22,950 nucleotides of DNA, taken from positions 43,393 through 66,342 of the forward strand of contig JH993798.1 of the NCBI GenBank assembly GCA_000316135.1, given 5' to 3'. This document shows positions 1-8,903 of the stretch, one piece after another. The DNA comes from Trachipleistophora hominis (Eukaryota; Microsporidia; Pleistophoridae). The notes under the pieces were generated by a model. It did not search any database and was not told where the DNA came from. It worked only from the letters and a program-made list of their open reading frames with translations. Each line of letters begins with the position of its first letter. Within the stretch, counting starts at the first letter, position 1. Position numbers and translations under genes: made by a program.

Positions 1-46
1 TTTCTTATGATTATAAAAATATTACGATACTACCAGCTGTAGCATT

Positions 47-211
47 CTATTTATGAAATGGAAGAATAAGGTGGTATCTTTTGATACATCTTCTCATTTG
101 TTCTTTTTTATTAAAAGTTAGTTTAATTATCTCCTTCATATTCACTACCATCTCTTTTTTTCTTAAAAACGTTCTCAATAACTCTCGCGATTTTCTCTTA
201 AGTCTGAACAT
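47..211 (-). CDS. Doubtful small basic ORF, 54 residues
   Basis: An open frame from the ATG at 211 encodes 54 residues rich in Lys and Arg (begins MFRLKRKSRELL). A C-run lies 12 nt upstream of this ATG (GGG at 224-226 on the plus strand), a wider spacing than for most genes here. An ATG at 235 in the same frame would add eight residues. I do not recognise a family. Basic composition is also what random A-rich DNA gives, so this may not be a gene. Confidence 0.2.
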   Translation of the reverse strand: MFRLKRKSRELLRTFLRKKEMVVNMKEIIKLTFNKKEQMRRCIKRYHLILPFHK

Positions 212-777
212 TAATTTTAGAGTGGGATGGCACATTCGCTAAACATCGATCATAAATGACTGCTAAGTAAGTTTCTGAACATAGAGATTGCATAACAACA
301 CATAACTTTCTACTTCTCACGAAAAAGTACGGCAAAGGTTTTTGTGTTTCTTATGAATTGTATTTTCATTATTATCGTTGATTATTAAAACAATTAAAGG
401 AAAAACTACGCTGACCAGGAATTAACCCTGTGAAGTACGAGTGCACGAAAATTCGAATTTAAAAGGAAATTATTAAAGAAGGAATACGTCCTACGGAATA
501 CAGTGCCAACGTAAGTTTTTGTTGTAGGAATGGTATAATACAGCTGGTCATGAATAAAACGGTTGACCATCAAAATACATGGTGTGTAAGGCAATGTGAG
601 GTGTTAATTAAACGAACTTTCAAACAAAAAAACTATCAAAATACAAATTTATAAAGAATAGTTAAATACGTCTTTCTCATACAAAACATTAAAATACATC
701 AAACCTTCTCCTTCTTGAACCACCAAATGTTAATAAACCTGAAACATAACAAATCTGTTTCAGCCTTTTAATATGTA

Positions 778-782
778 CCCCC
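778..782 (+). promoter_or_regulatory. CCC-like start signal of the phosphoglycerate mutase gene
   Basis: A CCCCC run lies 14 nt before the ATG at 797 and just after an in-frame ATG at 773. Because the microsporidian CCC-like signal lies upstream of the initiator, this favours ATG 797 as the true start. The spacing is longer than at the other genes in the window. Confidence 0.45.
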
Positions 783-796
783 TGATCATAACACCT

Positions 797-2293
797 ATGA
801 AAAGACCCGTAAAATCAAAGGTATGCCTGGTAATAATCGATGGATGGGGCCAACGCAACGAGAAAAAGGGCAACGCCATCGAAACGACCGACTGCAAATG
901 GATGAAATTACTGAGCAGCAAGTACAGTTCGTATCTGCTATCCGCAAGCGGTACGGATGTAGGCCTTCCTGCTGACCAAATGGGCAATTCAATGGTGGGT
1001 CACCTAACAATCGGTGCTGGCCGGGTTGTTCTTCAACCCCAGAAACAGATTGACGCACTGATAGCCACGCACAAATTGAAAGAATGTCTGGAGAACGCAG
1101 GAGTGTACAAAGAAAGCGGACGGCTGCATCTAATCGGTCTTGTTTCAGATGGTGGCATACATTCGCATATTTCTCATCTCTTTGCGCTGATAGATCTGCT
1201 TAAGGACGCGTTTTCAGAAATTTTTGTGCATTTTATTGCGGATGGAAGAGACACGGCACCGCAGAGCGCCGTTCATTACGTTCGTTCGCTTCAAAAGGAA
1301 ATTGCGAAATCAGAAAACGTAAAAATGGCGAGTTTTGCGGGCAGATGGTACACCATGGACAGAGACAAGAATCTCGAAAGAGTTGAGGAGGCGTATTTGA
1401 TGATGACAGACGGGAAAGTAATCGATGAATCTATCGATTCGTATATAAACAAACAGTACGATAAGCAAATTTATGACGAGAACATTCCACCGGTGCTTCT
1501 AAATCAAGATGGTGTTATTTTGCCCAACGATACCCTGCTGTTCTTCAATTACCGTGCTGATCGAATGAAGCAAATCGTTGAACGATTCTCACGAAAAAAC
1601 CGTAAAATATTCACATTGACACGATACGACGAGACATTCAACTTTCCGTTCATCGTACACGGAGAGAACGTGCCAAATACGCTTGCTGAAACGATCAGCA
1701 GGTCAGGTGCTGCACAGTCTCACATTGCAGAGACAGAGAAATACGCGCATGTGACGTATTTCTTGAATGGAGGACGGGAGCAGCCGTTTGAAAACGAAAA
1801 ACGGTTTCTCATTAACTCTCCAAAGGTGTCCTCGTACCATCTCAAGCCAGAAATGAGTATTTATCAGATCGTTGAGCAGTGTTTCAAAGAAATGACGGCG
1901 AATACGCCGTTCATAGTTTTGAACTTCGCCAATCCTGATATGGTGGGACACACAGGCAACTTTGAGGCTACGTGTGAGGCGGTGCTGTGCACCGATGAGT
2001 GTATAGGACTGGTTTATGAGGGCTGCATTGAAAACGATTACATTCTGGTCGTAACAGCCGATCACGGAAACGCCGAAATTATGGAGGATGAGAATGGGAA
2101 TGTCGTCACGAAGCATACGAGCTCAAAGGTGCCGCTGATCGTTTGTGCACGAGTGGTAGGGCCTGCGAAGACCGAATGGGGGTTTAGGGGGGAGGGCACG
2201 CTCTCGGATGTTGCACCGACAGTTTTGCATTTGCTCGGATTGGAAGTGCCTGAGGAGATGACCGGCAGAAATTTGTACGATGAGAACGTTTAA
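797..2293 (+). CDS. 2,3-bisphosphoglycerate-independent phosphoglycerate mutase
   Basis: This enzyme interconverts 3-phosphoglycerate and 2-phosphoglycerate in glycolysis; it is an alkaline-phosphatase-superfamily metalloenzyme of the cytosol. From ATG 797 the product has 498 residues, close to the usual 500-515. Visible motifs in order: metal-binding IIDGWG (D15), the catalytic-serine segment GNSMVGH (S65), DGRDTAP, AGRWYTMDRDK, FFNYRADR, ETEKYAHVTYFLNGG, NFANPDMVGHTGN, VTADHGNAE and TKHTSS, which together supply the two metal sites. The residue after the catalytic Ser is Met where Glu is usual. An in-frame ATG at 773 would add eight residues, but a CCCCC run lies between the two. The coding GC content is visibly higher than in most neighbours, as often seen in highly expressed genes. 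The identification is secure; the exact start is less so. Confidence 0.96.
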   Translation: MKRPVKSKVCLVIIDGWGQRNEKKGNAIETTDCKWMKLLSSKYSSYLLSASGTDVGLPADQMGNSMVGHLTIGAGRVVLQPQKQIDALIATHKLKECLENAGVYKESGRLHLIGLVSDGGIHSHISHLFALIDLLKDAFSEIFVHFIADGRDTAPQSAVHYVRSLQKEIAKSENVKMASFAGRWYTMDRDKNLERVEEAYLMMTDGKVIDESIDSYINKQYDKQIYDENIPPVLLNQDGVILPNDTLLFFNYRADRMKQIVERFSRKNRKIFTLTRYDETFNFPFIVHGENVPNTLAETISRSGAAQSHIAETEKYAHVTYFLNGGREQPFENEKRFLINSPKVSSYHLKPEMSIYQIVEQCFKEMTANTPFIVLNFANPDMVGHTGNFEATCEAVLCTDECIGLVYEGCIENDYILVVTADHGNAEIMEDENGNVVTKHTSSKVPLIVCARVVGPAKTEWGFRGEGTLSDVAPTVLHLLGLEVPEEMTGRNLYDENV

Positions 2294-3264
2294 CGTTAAA
2301 ACGCGACTTTGTTTTCTGAGTTTGTATTTTGTCTGTTAATTTTTAAAATCGTTTTTTGAACTAACCACACCAAAAATGTTACTCTACGATACAAGGACGC
2401 GTTTTTTAGGTCTTTGATAAGGAATGAAAGAAATAAAATTTGTTTATCATATTTCCATACCAGTGCGGTACATCACATATGAATCAATAAATTTTCTTGA
2501 TCAGAAGGTGATTAAACTGTCCTTTAGTAAAATAAGAACGTTTTGATCAACTCAGTTGATCAGTAATTATCAAATACCAAACCATGAACACAGTTCTAAT
2601 AAAAAATTATTTACGAGGAATCGCGTAGTTCTTAAAATATTTTTATTTTTAAAAATCAGTCTCTTAAAATATTTTTCATTCATTTGTAACATCGTACAGC
2701 ATTCGCAGTATAGCGCCTAACGACAGCCATGCCAAACGTACAGTGCAATCATCCTGATGCCCTGTGAAACATAAACATCATCTGAACAACCGTGTGCAGG
2801 GCTAAGCCATAGATAAATGGCATATTCTCATAATGATCAGGCCAGTACGTCTGTTAAAACGTGTGGTTGTGTATAGAATCAATTAAAAGGCCTTCATTAA
2901 CAAAATCAGCCTAACACTGAGAAATTTTGTGATGTAGGCGTATGTAACGGTAATTAAAGCGTTTTCTATGAAAAGCGCCTCCTTCCCCAGTTATATTAAC
3001 AACGGCAGTGTTAGATCACTACGAAAGAATGAAAATGGTTAACTTTATAATTTTAACTCAAAGAAATGACTTTCAAAGAAAATAAATTTATAATTTTAAT
3101 TTAACTATTAGAATGCCTGTAACATCATAGGAAGGATGTTTCACTCTCTCTACAGACAGGGATGCTGCACTCAGGTACGTGTAAATACGAATTGGCTAAA
3201 AAACGATTTAACGGCATTTCTTATATTTATAATGAACACTGCTGTCAAACACCGCTGGGCATCC
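2294..3264. other. Convergent intergenic region with a GC-rich patch
   Basis: This is the 3' flank shared by the mutase gene (+) and SMC4 (-). No ORF is convincing; a plus-strand ORF at 3136-3513 overlaps the SMC4 C-terminus antisense and is a shadow. About 2691-2870 has near 44% GC against about 28% just to its left, and contains short GC stems (see findings). A hairpin with 8-bp arms, TGATCAAC and GTTGATCA, lies at 2544-2562. Confidence 0.5.
2544..2562. repeat. Short inverted repeat, 8-bp arms
   Basis: TGATCAAC (2544-2551) and GTTGATCA (2555-2562) are perfect inverted arms around a 3-nt loop, about 250 nt beyond the mutase stop codon. It could be a 3'-end structure or chance; nothing else supports a role. 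Confidence 0.4.
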
Positions 3265-6200
3265 CTATGCATGTATGGCATCAGCATCAAGAACTATTAT
3301 GTTAGATTTCCCTTCGTTTTTATAAACACCCACCAACTTATCCGCCAGCTCAAACATGTCATTGCGCAGGCTTATAACCAAAAACTGTCCTTTCTGCTCC
3401 TTTATCAGATTTGCTACGAGACTTACGTTCCTGAAATCAAGTGCAGCATCAATTTCATCCATGACATAAAACGGCGAGGGACTGTACGTGTGAAGTGCAA
3501 ATACGAGGGCTAGGCTGGCCAGCGTCTTCTCACCACCACTCAACGATGACACCTTGTTCCACGTTTTCTTTGGCGGCATGACCGACAGCACAACGCCCTC
3601 ACTAAAAGGATCCGTGTAATCCACCAGTTCTAGCTCGGCATTTCCACCAAATGTTATGGTCTGGTAAATCTCCTTCAGGTGCTTGTTAATAATTGCAAAT
3701 CCGTTCATGAACTCTTCGTGTCTCTTGTTCTTCAGATCAGAGAACTGCTTAACTATCGTGTCGAACGTGTTCATGAACCTGTTATACTCGTTCTTAACGT
3801 TCTCGTACTCTATTTTCTTATTCTTGTACTCGTGCACCAATTCAAAATCAATCTTTTCGTTTTTGTCCAGCTTCTGTATTTTGAACTGCGTTTCTCCTAT
3901 CAGGTTGTCCAGTTCAGTATTGTCTATCGTTTTATAGTCCACCACCTTCTTACTGATATTGTCATCGTTCTCGCTGCCCATAATATCATCAAACCTATAT
4001 CCGAGCCGTTTAAACACTTTCAACTCGTCCATATGATCGTTTTTCATCGATTTCTTCTTCATTTTCTCCAAATTCTTTTCTATCCTGTTCCGTATTTCCA
4101 GCTCTTTCTGCATCAGTTCCTCTGTGACGTTCTTCAGGTCATTAATTTGCTCGCACAGTCTTCTTATCTCGTCCTGCTCGTTCTCATACACCGTTTCAAG
4201 CTCCATGCACAATTTCGTTTTGCTATTGCATTCTTTCTTGATCTCATCCATGCTCTCAATCTCCTTCATCTTCCTTCTCGCATCCTTTAGGGTATTATCA
4301 ACGTTTTTGAGTTTGCTCTGCGTATCTAAAAGGAGTATGCGGTTCATCTTCTCGTCCAGATCCTGGTTTCTTTTAATAAACAGGTTTATTTGATCGGTGA
4401 GCAACTGCTTATCGCATGTTCGGCCTTTAATTTCGTTTCCTTCAAGATCCTCAATCTCCTTTCTTACTCCTTTTATTTCGTTCTTTAACTCGTTCACCTT
4501 CTCGTCTAGCGCTCTCATTTCTTCATTATCATCCCTGAAGAGTGCGTTCAAATCGTCTGTCCTGCTCTTGTTGGTTAATTTGCAGTACGAATCGATCATC
4601 CGCCCCATTTTCTGTTCCAAATCATTTATACACTCGTTCGCTTCCTTCCTGCCGTCTAGGATACTCTTAACCGCACGTATTTGCTCTTCTTTTTCCTTGA
4701 GGAGATTCTCCATGTTTGATTTGGCGGCTTCTATCCTTGCCAACTTCTTCTCCAATTTCTCTGTATCAACCTGCGTGTTCATCGAGCCTGTAACCTTCAT
4801 CCTTGACATAATGCCGCTCTTCTCGATCAGATCTCCCTGTAGACTCACCGTTCTACGTCGTATCTTGCGGTCAAATGCTACACTTGTTGCCTCGTCAAGA
4901 TCATTGCACAGGATCGTGTCTTTCAGAACAAATGAAAACGCTTTCTTGTATTTCTCCTTGCAATCGATCAGATCAACGCAATAAACGAAATCCTTGTCCT
5001 TCTTAAGCGGTTCATCCACCAACCTGTCCATGACTAGAAAGGACGTGCGCTTTAATCCGTTGGTGTTGATTATTTTTATGCAATTCTCGGCTGATTCTAC
5101 GCTTTTTACCACGATGTTGTTGAGCTTTCCCTTCGAGGCTGCTGTTATCGCAATATCGTACTTAGAATTCACTCGTCCTAAATCACCTAACCGACCAATA
5201 AAGCCCTCCACACCTTTAAGCCTTCCTATCAGCTCAGATTCCGTTTTCCTTGTCGTATTCTGCTGCTTAGCTTCCCGCAGCTGCTCTTTCTTGCTTTCTA
5301 ACTCTTGTTCAGTCGCTTGAATATTGTTCTTGAGCACCCGCATATCGGTGCAAATGTTCCTGTCGAGTCCTTTCAGGATATTCAGATTCTTCTCGCACTC
5401 TAAGATCTTATTCCTCAGCACAACCTCGTCTTGTTGTGTCTGGTTAAGTCTTATACGACTTTTCTTCTCATTTAGATTTAGAATATCCTTTTCATAGCGA
5501 TCCATCAACTTCTTAAGAGCCCGAATTTTATCACCATGCTTGCAATTCTGCCGTAAACGAACGAGCTCATCCTCTTTGGCCCGTAATTTCTTCTCAAACA
5601 CATCAATTTCCCTCATATTCTCGTCCTTTTCTGTTTTTATTGCCTCTACTTCAATTTGGTTCATTTTTTGTTCTCTGATGGTATTTTCATATTCTTGCAC
5701 CGCCATCTTTTCTGTCCTAACCAGCATTTCATAATCTGACTCTCTACGCAGAATTTCCCTGTTGATCCTATTAACCTCCTGTTTACACGATAAGAATTCT
5801 CTTTCCTTTCGTGAGAGCGCACTCTTGTGTTTTACCAGCTCGCCTTCCAGCATCTTTATTTGTTCCACATCATCGTTGTTCTTTATTTTACTAAGCTCGT
5901 TTTCCAGCGATTTATTCTCCTTCATGAGTTTGTCTCTAACCCTCGCTTCTTTTATCTCTTCTAGATAGTTGAGCCTTATCTTTTCTTTGAGCCACTCTGC
6001 CCGTTCGTTAAGAAGCTGCTCATTGGATTCATTCTTAGCCCTAACAAAGTTAAATTCCTTTTCCTGAAATTTAAAAGAACTTTTCATCACGTCTTCCTTC
6101 TCTTTCAGGGCCGATAGCTGCTGTTCAAGAACTTGAATCTCATCATGATATACGTTTGTACCAATTATATCTTCCAAATACTCCAATATGCCCACATTCT

Positions 6201-6663
6201 TCTCATCTTTAGGTTTCATCATCGCTATAGCCTCTATCTCACCCTGCAATATGAGAAAACGATTGTGTTCAAGATCAACGTTATAATATTTCATTTTATC
6301 ACGTACCTCGGCAACGTTCACCTCTTTATCGTTTATATAATACAATGATCTGCCTTTTATAAGTTCTCTTTTCACTGAAAATTGATCGTTAGAGGCAGTA
6401 AATTTTATCTCTACGTAGCAACTATCCTTTCCTTTGTTGATAAGACCGGAATTTACCTTGTGTCTCATTTTCTTTGCACTGTACCCGAAGAGAAACAAAA
6501 CTGCATCGATTATATTGCTCTTACCTGAACCGTTCGATCCAACAACAGTTGTAAAGTTGGAAATATTGCTTATTCTGTGATGACCTTCGTAGGATTTAAA
6601 GTTATAAAGCGTTATATCAGTCATTTTAAGGTTGCGATCTTGTTGAATATTCTTTTGCTGCAT
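3265..6663 (-). CDS. SMC4: Condensin subunit SMC4 (main reading frame)
   Basis: SMC4 pairs with SMC2 to form the ATPase core of condensin, which compacts mitotic chromosomes in the nucleus. In the 1132 residues from ATG 6663, the Walker A motif GSNGSGKS is at 42-49, followed by the SMC4-type segment FGYSAKKMR. Two long coiled coils flank a hinge that begins near residue 490 with GFIGRLGDLG. The ABC signature LSGGEKT starts at 1041 and Walker B FYVMDE at 1065, followed by IDAALDF as in SMC4 and SMC2. The ATG at 6663 has no CCC-like signal. The frame stays open upstream to 6819 with a charged, protein-like composition but no Met, and an open frame with its own CCC signal (6789-7127) lies in the next frame. 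The true N-terminus is therefore probably at 7127 (see that entry). Assignment to SMC4 rather than SMC2 rests on the head motifs and the likely N-terminal extension. Confidence 0.93.
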   Translation of the reverse strand: MQQKNIQQDRNLKMTDITLYNFKSYEGHHRISNISNFTTVVGSNGSGKSNIIDAVLFLFGYSAKKMRHKVNSGLINKGKDSCYVEIKFTASNDQFSVKRELIKGRSLYYINDKEVNVAEVRDKMKYYNVDLEHNRFLILQGEIEAIAMMKPKDEKNVGILEYLEDIIGTNVYHDEIQVLEQQLSALKEKEDVMKSSFKFQEKEFNFVRAKNESNEQLLNERAEWLKEKIRLNYLEEIKEARVRDKLMKENKSLENELSKIKNNDDVEQIKMLEGELVKHKSALSRKEREFLSCKQEVNRINREILRRESDYEMLVRTEKMAVQEYENTIREQKMNQIEVEAIKTEKDENMREIDVFEKKLRAKEDELVRLRQNCKHGDKIRALKKLMDRYEKDILNLNEKKSRIRLNQTQQDEVVLRNKILECEKNLNILKGLDRNICTDMRVLKNNIQATEQELESKKEQLREAKQQNTTRKTESELIGRLKGVEGFIGRLGDLGRVNSKYDIAITAASKGKLNNIVVKSVESAENCIKIINTNGLKRTSFLVMDRLVDEPLKKDKDFVYCVDLIDCKEKYKKAFSFVLKDTILCNDLDEATSVAFDRKIRRRTVSLQGDLIEKSGIMSRMKVTGSMNTQVDTEKLEKKLARIEAAKSNMENLLKEKEEQIRAVKSILDGRKEANECINDLEQKMGRMIDSYCKLTNKSRTDDLNALFRDDNEEMRALDEKVNELKNEIKGVRKEIEDLEGNEIKGRTCDKQLLTDQINLFIKRNQDLDEKMNRILLLDTQSKLKNVDNTLKDARRKMKEIESMDEIKKECNSKTKLCMELETVYENEQDEIRRLCEQINDLKNVTEELMQKELEIRNRIEKNLEKMKKKSMKNDHMDELKVFKRLGYRFDDIMGSENDDNISKKVVDYKTIDNTELDNLIGETQFKIQKLDKNEKIDFELVHEYKNKKIEYENVKNEYNRFMNTFDTIVKQFSDLKNKRHEEFMNGFAIINKHLKEIYQTITFGGNAELELVDYTDPFSEGVVLSVMPPKKTWNKVSSLSGGEKTLASLALVFALHTYSPSPFYVMDEIDAALDFRNVSLVANLIKEQKGQFLVISLRNDMFELADKLVGVYKNEGKSNIIVLDADAIHA

Positions 6664-6788
6664 TGTACATTCTTCATTGGTTTCTGTTGTTGTATTTACA
6701 TCTTTTTCTCTTTCTATCTCCTGTACACGAAGGTCCTTGGCAGCTTTTCCATCCTTTTCTGTGGTGTGTGTAACCTCAGGAACGTTTT

Positions 6789-7127
6789 TTATCTTTTTTC
6801 TGTTTTTTTTACTTTTTCTTCAATTTTTTTTGTCTTTTTTTCGATCACACACGAATCTGCTTTCATTTCTGATTTGGATTTTATCGGATTAAGCTCAATC
6901 TTGCTATTTGATGGTCTACCCCTCTTTTTCTTGTGTTTTTCTTGCTTCATCTCACACGTCTTTGTATTCGTATCCTTTACATCATCAGCCTTCTTTTTCA
7001 TTTTTCTCGCTTTTCTTAACGATCTTTCTGTCCGGTCTTCTTTTGATTCTTTTTTCCTGTCGTCCATCTTCTCTCTTCGCTTCCGTCTTTGCTTGCTTAT
7101 CTCCTCTTTTTTTCTTCTAATAACCAT
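6789..7127 (-). CDS. Probable N-terminal extension of SMC4, in another frame
   Basis: This frame encodes 112 very basic residues from ATG 7127, starting MVIRRKKEE and containing KKRGRPSNSK, which resembles an AT-hook (core RGRP, minor-groove binding). It ends at TAA 6789-6791. The SMC4 frame is open from 6819 down and overlaps it by about 28 nt; inside the overlap is an eight-base run (T on plus, 6803-6810). Reading the run with one extra base, or slipping back one base at A AAA AAA, joins the two frames without a stop. SMC4 of fungi and animals carries an N-terminal extension before the ATPase head, so a basic, DNA-binding extension is plausible. The CCC signal lies here and not at ATG 6663. 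The alternative is a separate small basic protein, which I find less likely. Confidence 0.6.
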   Translation of the reverse strand: MVIRRKKEEISKQRRKRREKMDDRKKESKEDRTERSLRKARKMKKKADDVKDTNTKTCEMKQEKHKKKRGRPSNSKIELNPIKSKSEMKADSCVIEKKTKKIEEKVKKTEKR

Positions 7128-7133
7128 TCCTAA

Positions 7134-7136
7134 GGG
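7134..7136 (-). promoter_or_regulatory. CCC-like start signal of SMC4
   Basis: On the minus strand GCCC lies 6 nt before ATG 7127. No such run precedes the internal ATG at 6663, which supports 7127 as the SMC4 initiator. A GTG that opens the same frame at 7160 lies upstream of the signal and was not used. Confidence 0.5.
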
Positions 7137-8124
7137 CAAATTTATTCGGTGTAATAACACAGGAATAGATTACTCTTGAAATAGGAATGGAGGTAAATGC
7201 TATAACAATGACAGGCAAATTCTGAAGAACAAATAATAATGTTAGTGATCCTATATTTGATGACGTTGTTCGGAATTAACGAGCAGATTTAGATAAATAT
7301 TTCTTTTGGGAGGAAACGTAAATTAAACGTGTTATATTGACCCGTAGGACGTGTTATATACCATACGTGAACTAATTCTATTGATATCAATAATCTAAAA
7401 TAACATTGACATGTACAGAATTGCTAAAAAAGAATTATTATAACAAATAACCATGCCGTTTCCTTACTCTTAAAATATTACCGTCATACATCTTTACAAC
7501 GATTTTATTCTCACAGATGCTCTTGAAGTTCCAAAAAATATGAAATAACCTGCTTCATAGTAAATTCTAATAAAAATTTCTGACAAATAAAGTGCGCGTA
7601 ACATTTGTGATTAATATCAAGTAAAATTCTCATTTTCACAGGAGGAACAAGTTGATTTTTAGGTTTTGGAAATAAAATTGTTTTTAATAGCTATTTATCA
7701 TATTTATTTCTGTTTCGGCACTCTTTCCTTGAACAGTTAGTTTTCTTTCACTCCTTATACTCTTCATGATCAACGAGTAAAATATTTTACAGTGATTAAT
7801 CCATTGGTTATAAAGGAAAGATTGTATTTTTTATTATTTTCAAACAAAGAATTATTAATTTACACAAATATTATTGTTATACAGCATCATAAATGTTATT
7901 AATGTTTTATAATAATTAAAATTAAATACATTAAAAATAATATTAGTAGTTAATTGAACAAATAAATTGCTTGGTTTATAAAATTTAGAAATATCACGTA
8001 TGAACTCATTAAAATGCTTTTTAGGTGCTTCTTTTAACATGCAAATGCTGGTAAAAGTTAACCAAACGGTTCTCTTCTACAGTAAAACAATATTTTTATG
8101 AAACGTTTAATTGGTGATAACTCA
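7137..8124. other. Intergenic region upstream of SMC4
   Basis: The region is very AT-rich and holds no convincing gene. A 61-codon minus-strand ORF at 7855-8040 has an ATG but no C-run near it and an Asn/Phe/Tyr-rich sequence expected from AT-rich DNA, so I do not call it. Any SMC4 promoter should lie within the first few hundred bases above 7136. Confidence 0.5.
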
Positions 8125-8727
8125 TCAGGTAGCAGCCTTTTCTGTAGTTTTTTTGTTTTCTTCACCAAACTGCAATAGCTTACCACGAATGTTTTCTCCT
8201 ACCTCTCTAAAATCCCCCTTTACACCCGTTCCCAGTCCATCAAAGCAAAACATTGCAAGATAACGGCCACTAGCTGGCCTATCTTGAATTTCATCCCATT
8301 TTGTGCTAATCTTCTCAACATCAAATTGCAGATCATACGGACCATCGTTGACATAGGCTACATTTACAAAGCCTAAATTAACATAAAAAGAGAATGAAAT
8401 ATTCATCATTTGATCCTTCGGATTGAGATGAAGTGCAAAAATAGGTCTCGTGAGATTATAACGTTGACAAACTTTTCTCGTACTCTCCATGATCAAAGAC
8501 TTGGCAAGGCCCTGTTTACGATAGTCCGGGGATACATAAATAGTGTACAGCTCCAAAACATCATATTTCGTATACTTCTTGTAATAAATGTTGTGTACTA
8601 TTTGGATATTTGCGATAAGTCTTTCTTTGTATGGTTTTACCGTTGAATCAGCTACATTATTGTTAATATCTGTGTTATTCTTATTTCTTTTATACCATTT
8701 TCTTCTTTTATCCGGTAGTAGAATATG
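8125..8727 (-). CDS. GNAT acetyltransferase, C-terminal part (no start codon)
   Basis: GNAT enzymes move an acetyl group from acetyl-CoA to an amine. The segment ELYTIYVSPDYRKQGLAKSL matches GNAT motif A: a beta strand, then the pyrophosphate-binding R-K-Q-G-L-A turn and a helix. A later SFYVNLGFVN fits the usual F-Y-x-x-x-G-F strand-turn. The tail is Lys/Thr-rich. The frame is open from 8727 with no ATG before the core; its apparent start at 8556 is TTG. Upstream open sequence such as ERLIANIQIVHNIYY is protein-like and should form the strand before motif A. It therefore needs an N-terminus from elsewhere, and the frame at 8652-8903 supplies one. The substrate is not predictable. The family call is good; intactness is uncertain. 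Confidence 0.75.
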   Translation of the reverse strand, partial: HILLPDKRRKWYKRNKNNTDINNNVADSTVKPYKERLIANIQIVHNIYYKKYTKYDVLELYTIYVSPDYRKQGLAKSLIMESTRKVCQRYNLTRPIFALHLNPKDQMMNISFSFYVNLGFVNVAYVNDGPYDLQFDVEKISTKWDEIQDRPASGRYLAMFCFDGLGTGVKGDFREVGENIRGKLLQFGEENKKTTEKAAT

Positions 8728-8903
8728 TCATACTGATTGTTATAGAATGTAACTTTCAGTATGTCATTTTGATCTTTATCAAATTCTGGTTTAACTTCAT
8801 TAACAGCAAACAGTGCCTGTGAGGTGTGAGTAAACGAATTATTTTCTCGAAATAGTTCAATAAGTACGGGCAAGAGCATAGAAAAGGGCACGAATATTTT
8901 CAT
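8652..8903 (-). CDS. N-terminal part of the GNAT gene, with a hydrophobic leader
   Basis: This frame opens with ATG 8903 and encodes 83 residues before TAG at 8652. It starts MKIFVPFSMLLPVLIELF, a Lys followed by a hydrophobic stretch that resembles a signal peptide or anchor, and later has strand-like segments such as KVTFYNNQYDIFYYRIK that suit the first strands of a GNAT fold. It overlaps the downstream GNAT frame (open from 8727) by about 75 nt, so one missing base within 8655-8727 would make a single protein of roughly 255 residues. The longest A-runs there are only four bases. A GGG lies 17 nt upstream, further away than the start signal of other genes. If joined, this would be an acetyltransferase entering the secretory route, which is unusual. 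Confidence 0.55.
   Translation of the reverse strand: MKIFVPFSMLLPVLIELFRENNSFTHTSQALFAVNEVKPEFDKDQNDILKVTFYNNQYDIFYYRIKEENGIKEIRITQILTIM

Larger units (their letters stand above)
1..796. other. Left-end intergenic region, mostly non-coding
   Basis: No convincing gene is visible in this stretch apart from one doubtful small basic ORF on the minus strand (47-211). The part at about 410-600 is somewhat richer in GC (near 40%) than its surroundings, but the minus-strand ORF in it starts with TTG, has no C-run signal and resembles nothing I know. I looked there for a tRNA T-arm and did not find a consistent cloverleaf. Confidence 0.5.

Noticed and set aside
406..594. 62-codon minus-strand ORF in a locally GC-richer stretch
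   Set aside because: It starts with TTG, has no C-run and no recognisable motif; a tRNA was also considered here, but no cloverleaf can be drawn.
1703..2116. 137-codon minus-strand ORF inside the mutase gene
   Set aside because: It is fully antisense to conserved mutase motifs and shows no family features.
3679..6348. Several plus-strand ORFs of 60-200 codons inside the SMC4 gene
   Set aside because: They are antisense shadows of SMC4; their Leu/Phe/Ser-rich sequences are what reverse-complemented coiled-coil codons give, and they lack start signals.
7855..8040. 61-codon minus-strand ORF downstream of the GNAT gene
   Set aside because: It has an ATG but no start signal, and its composition is as expected from AT-rich DNA.
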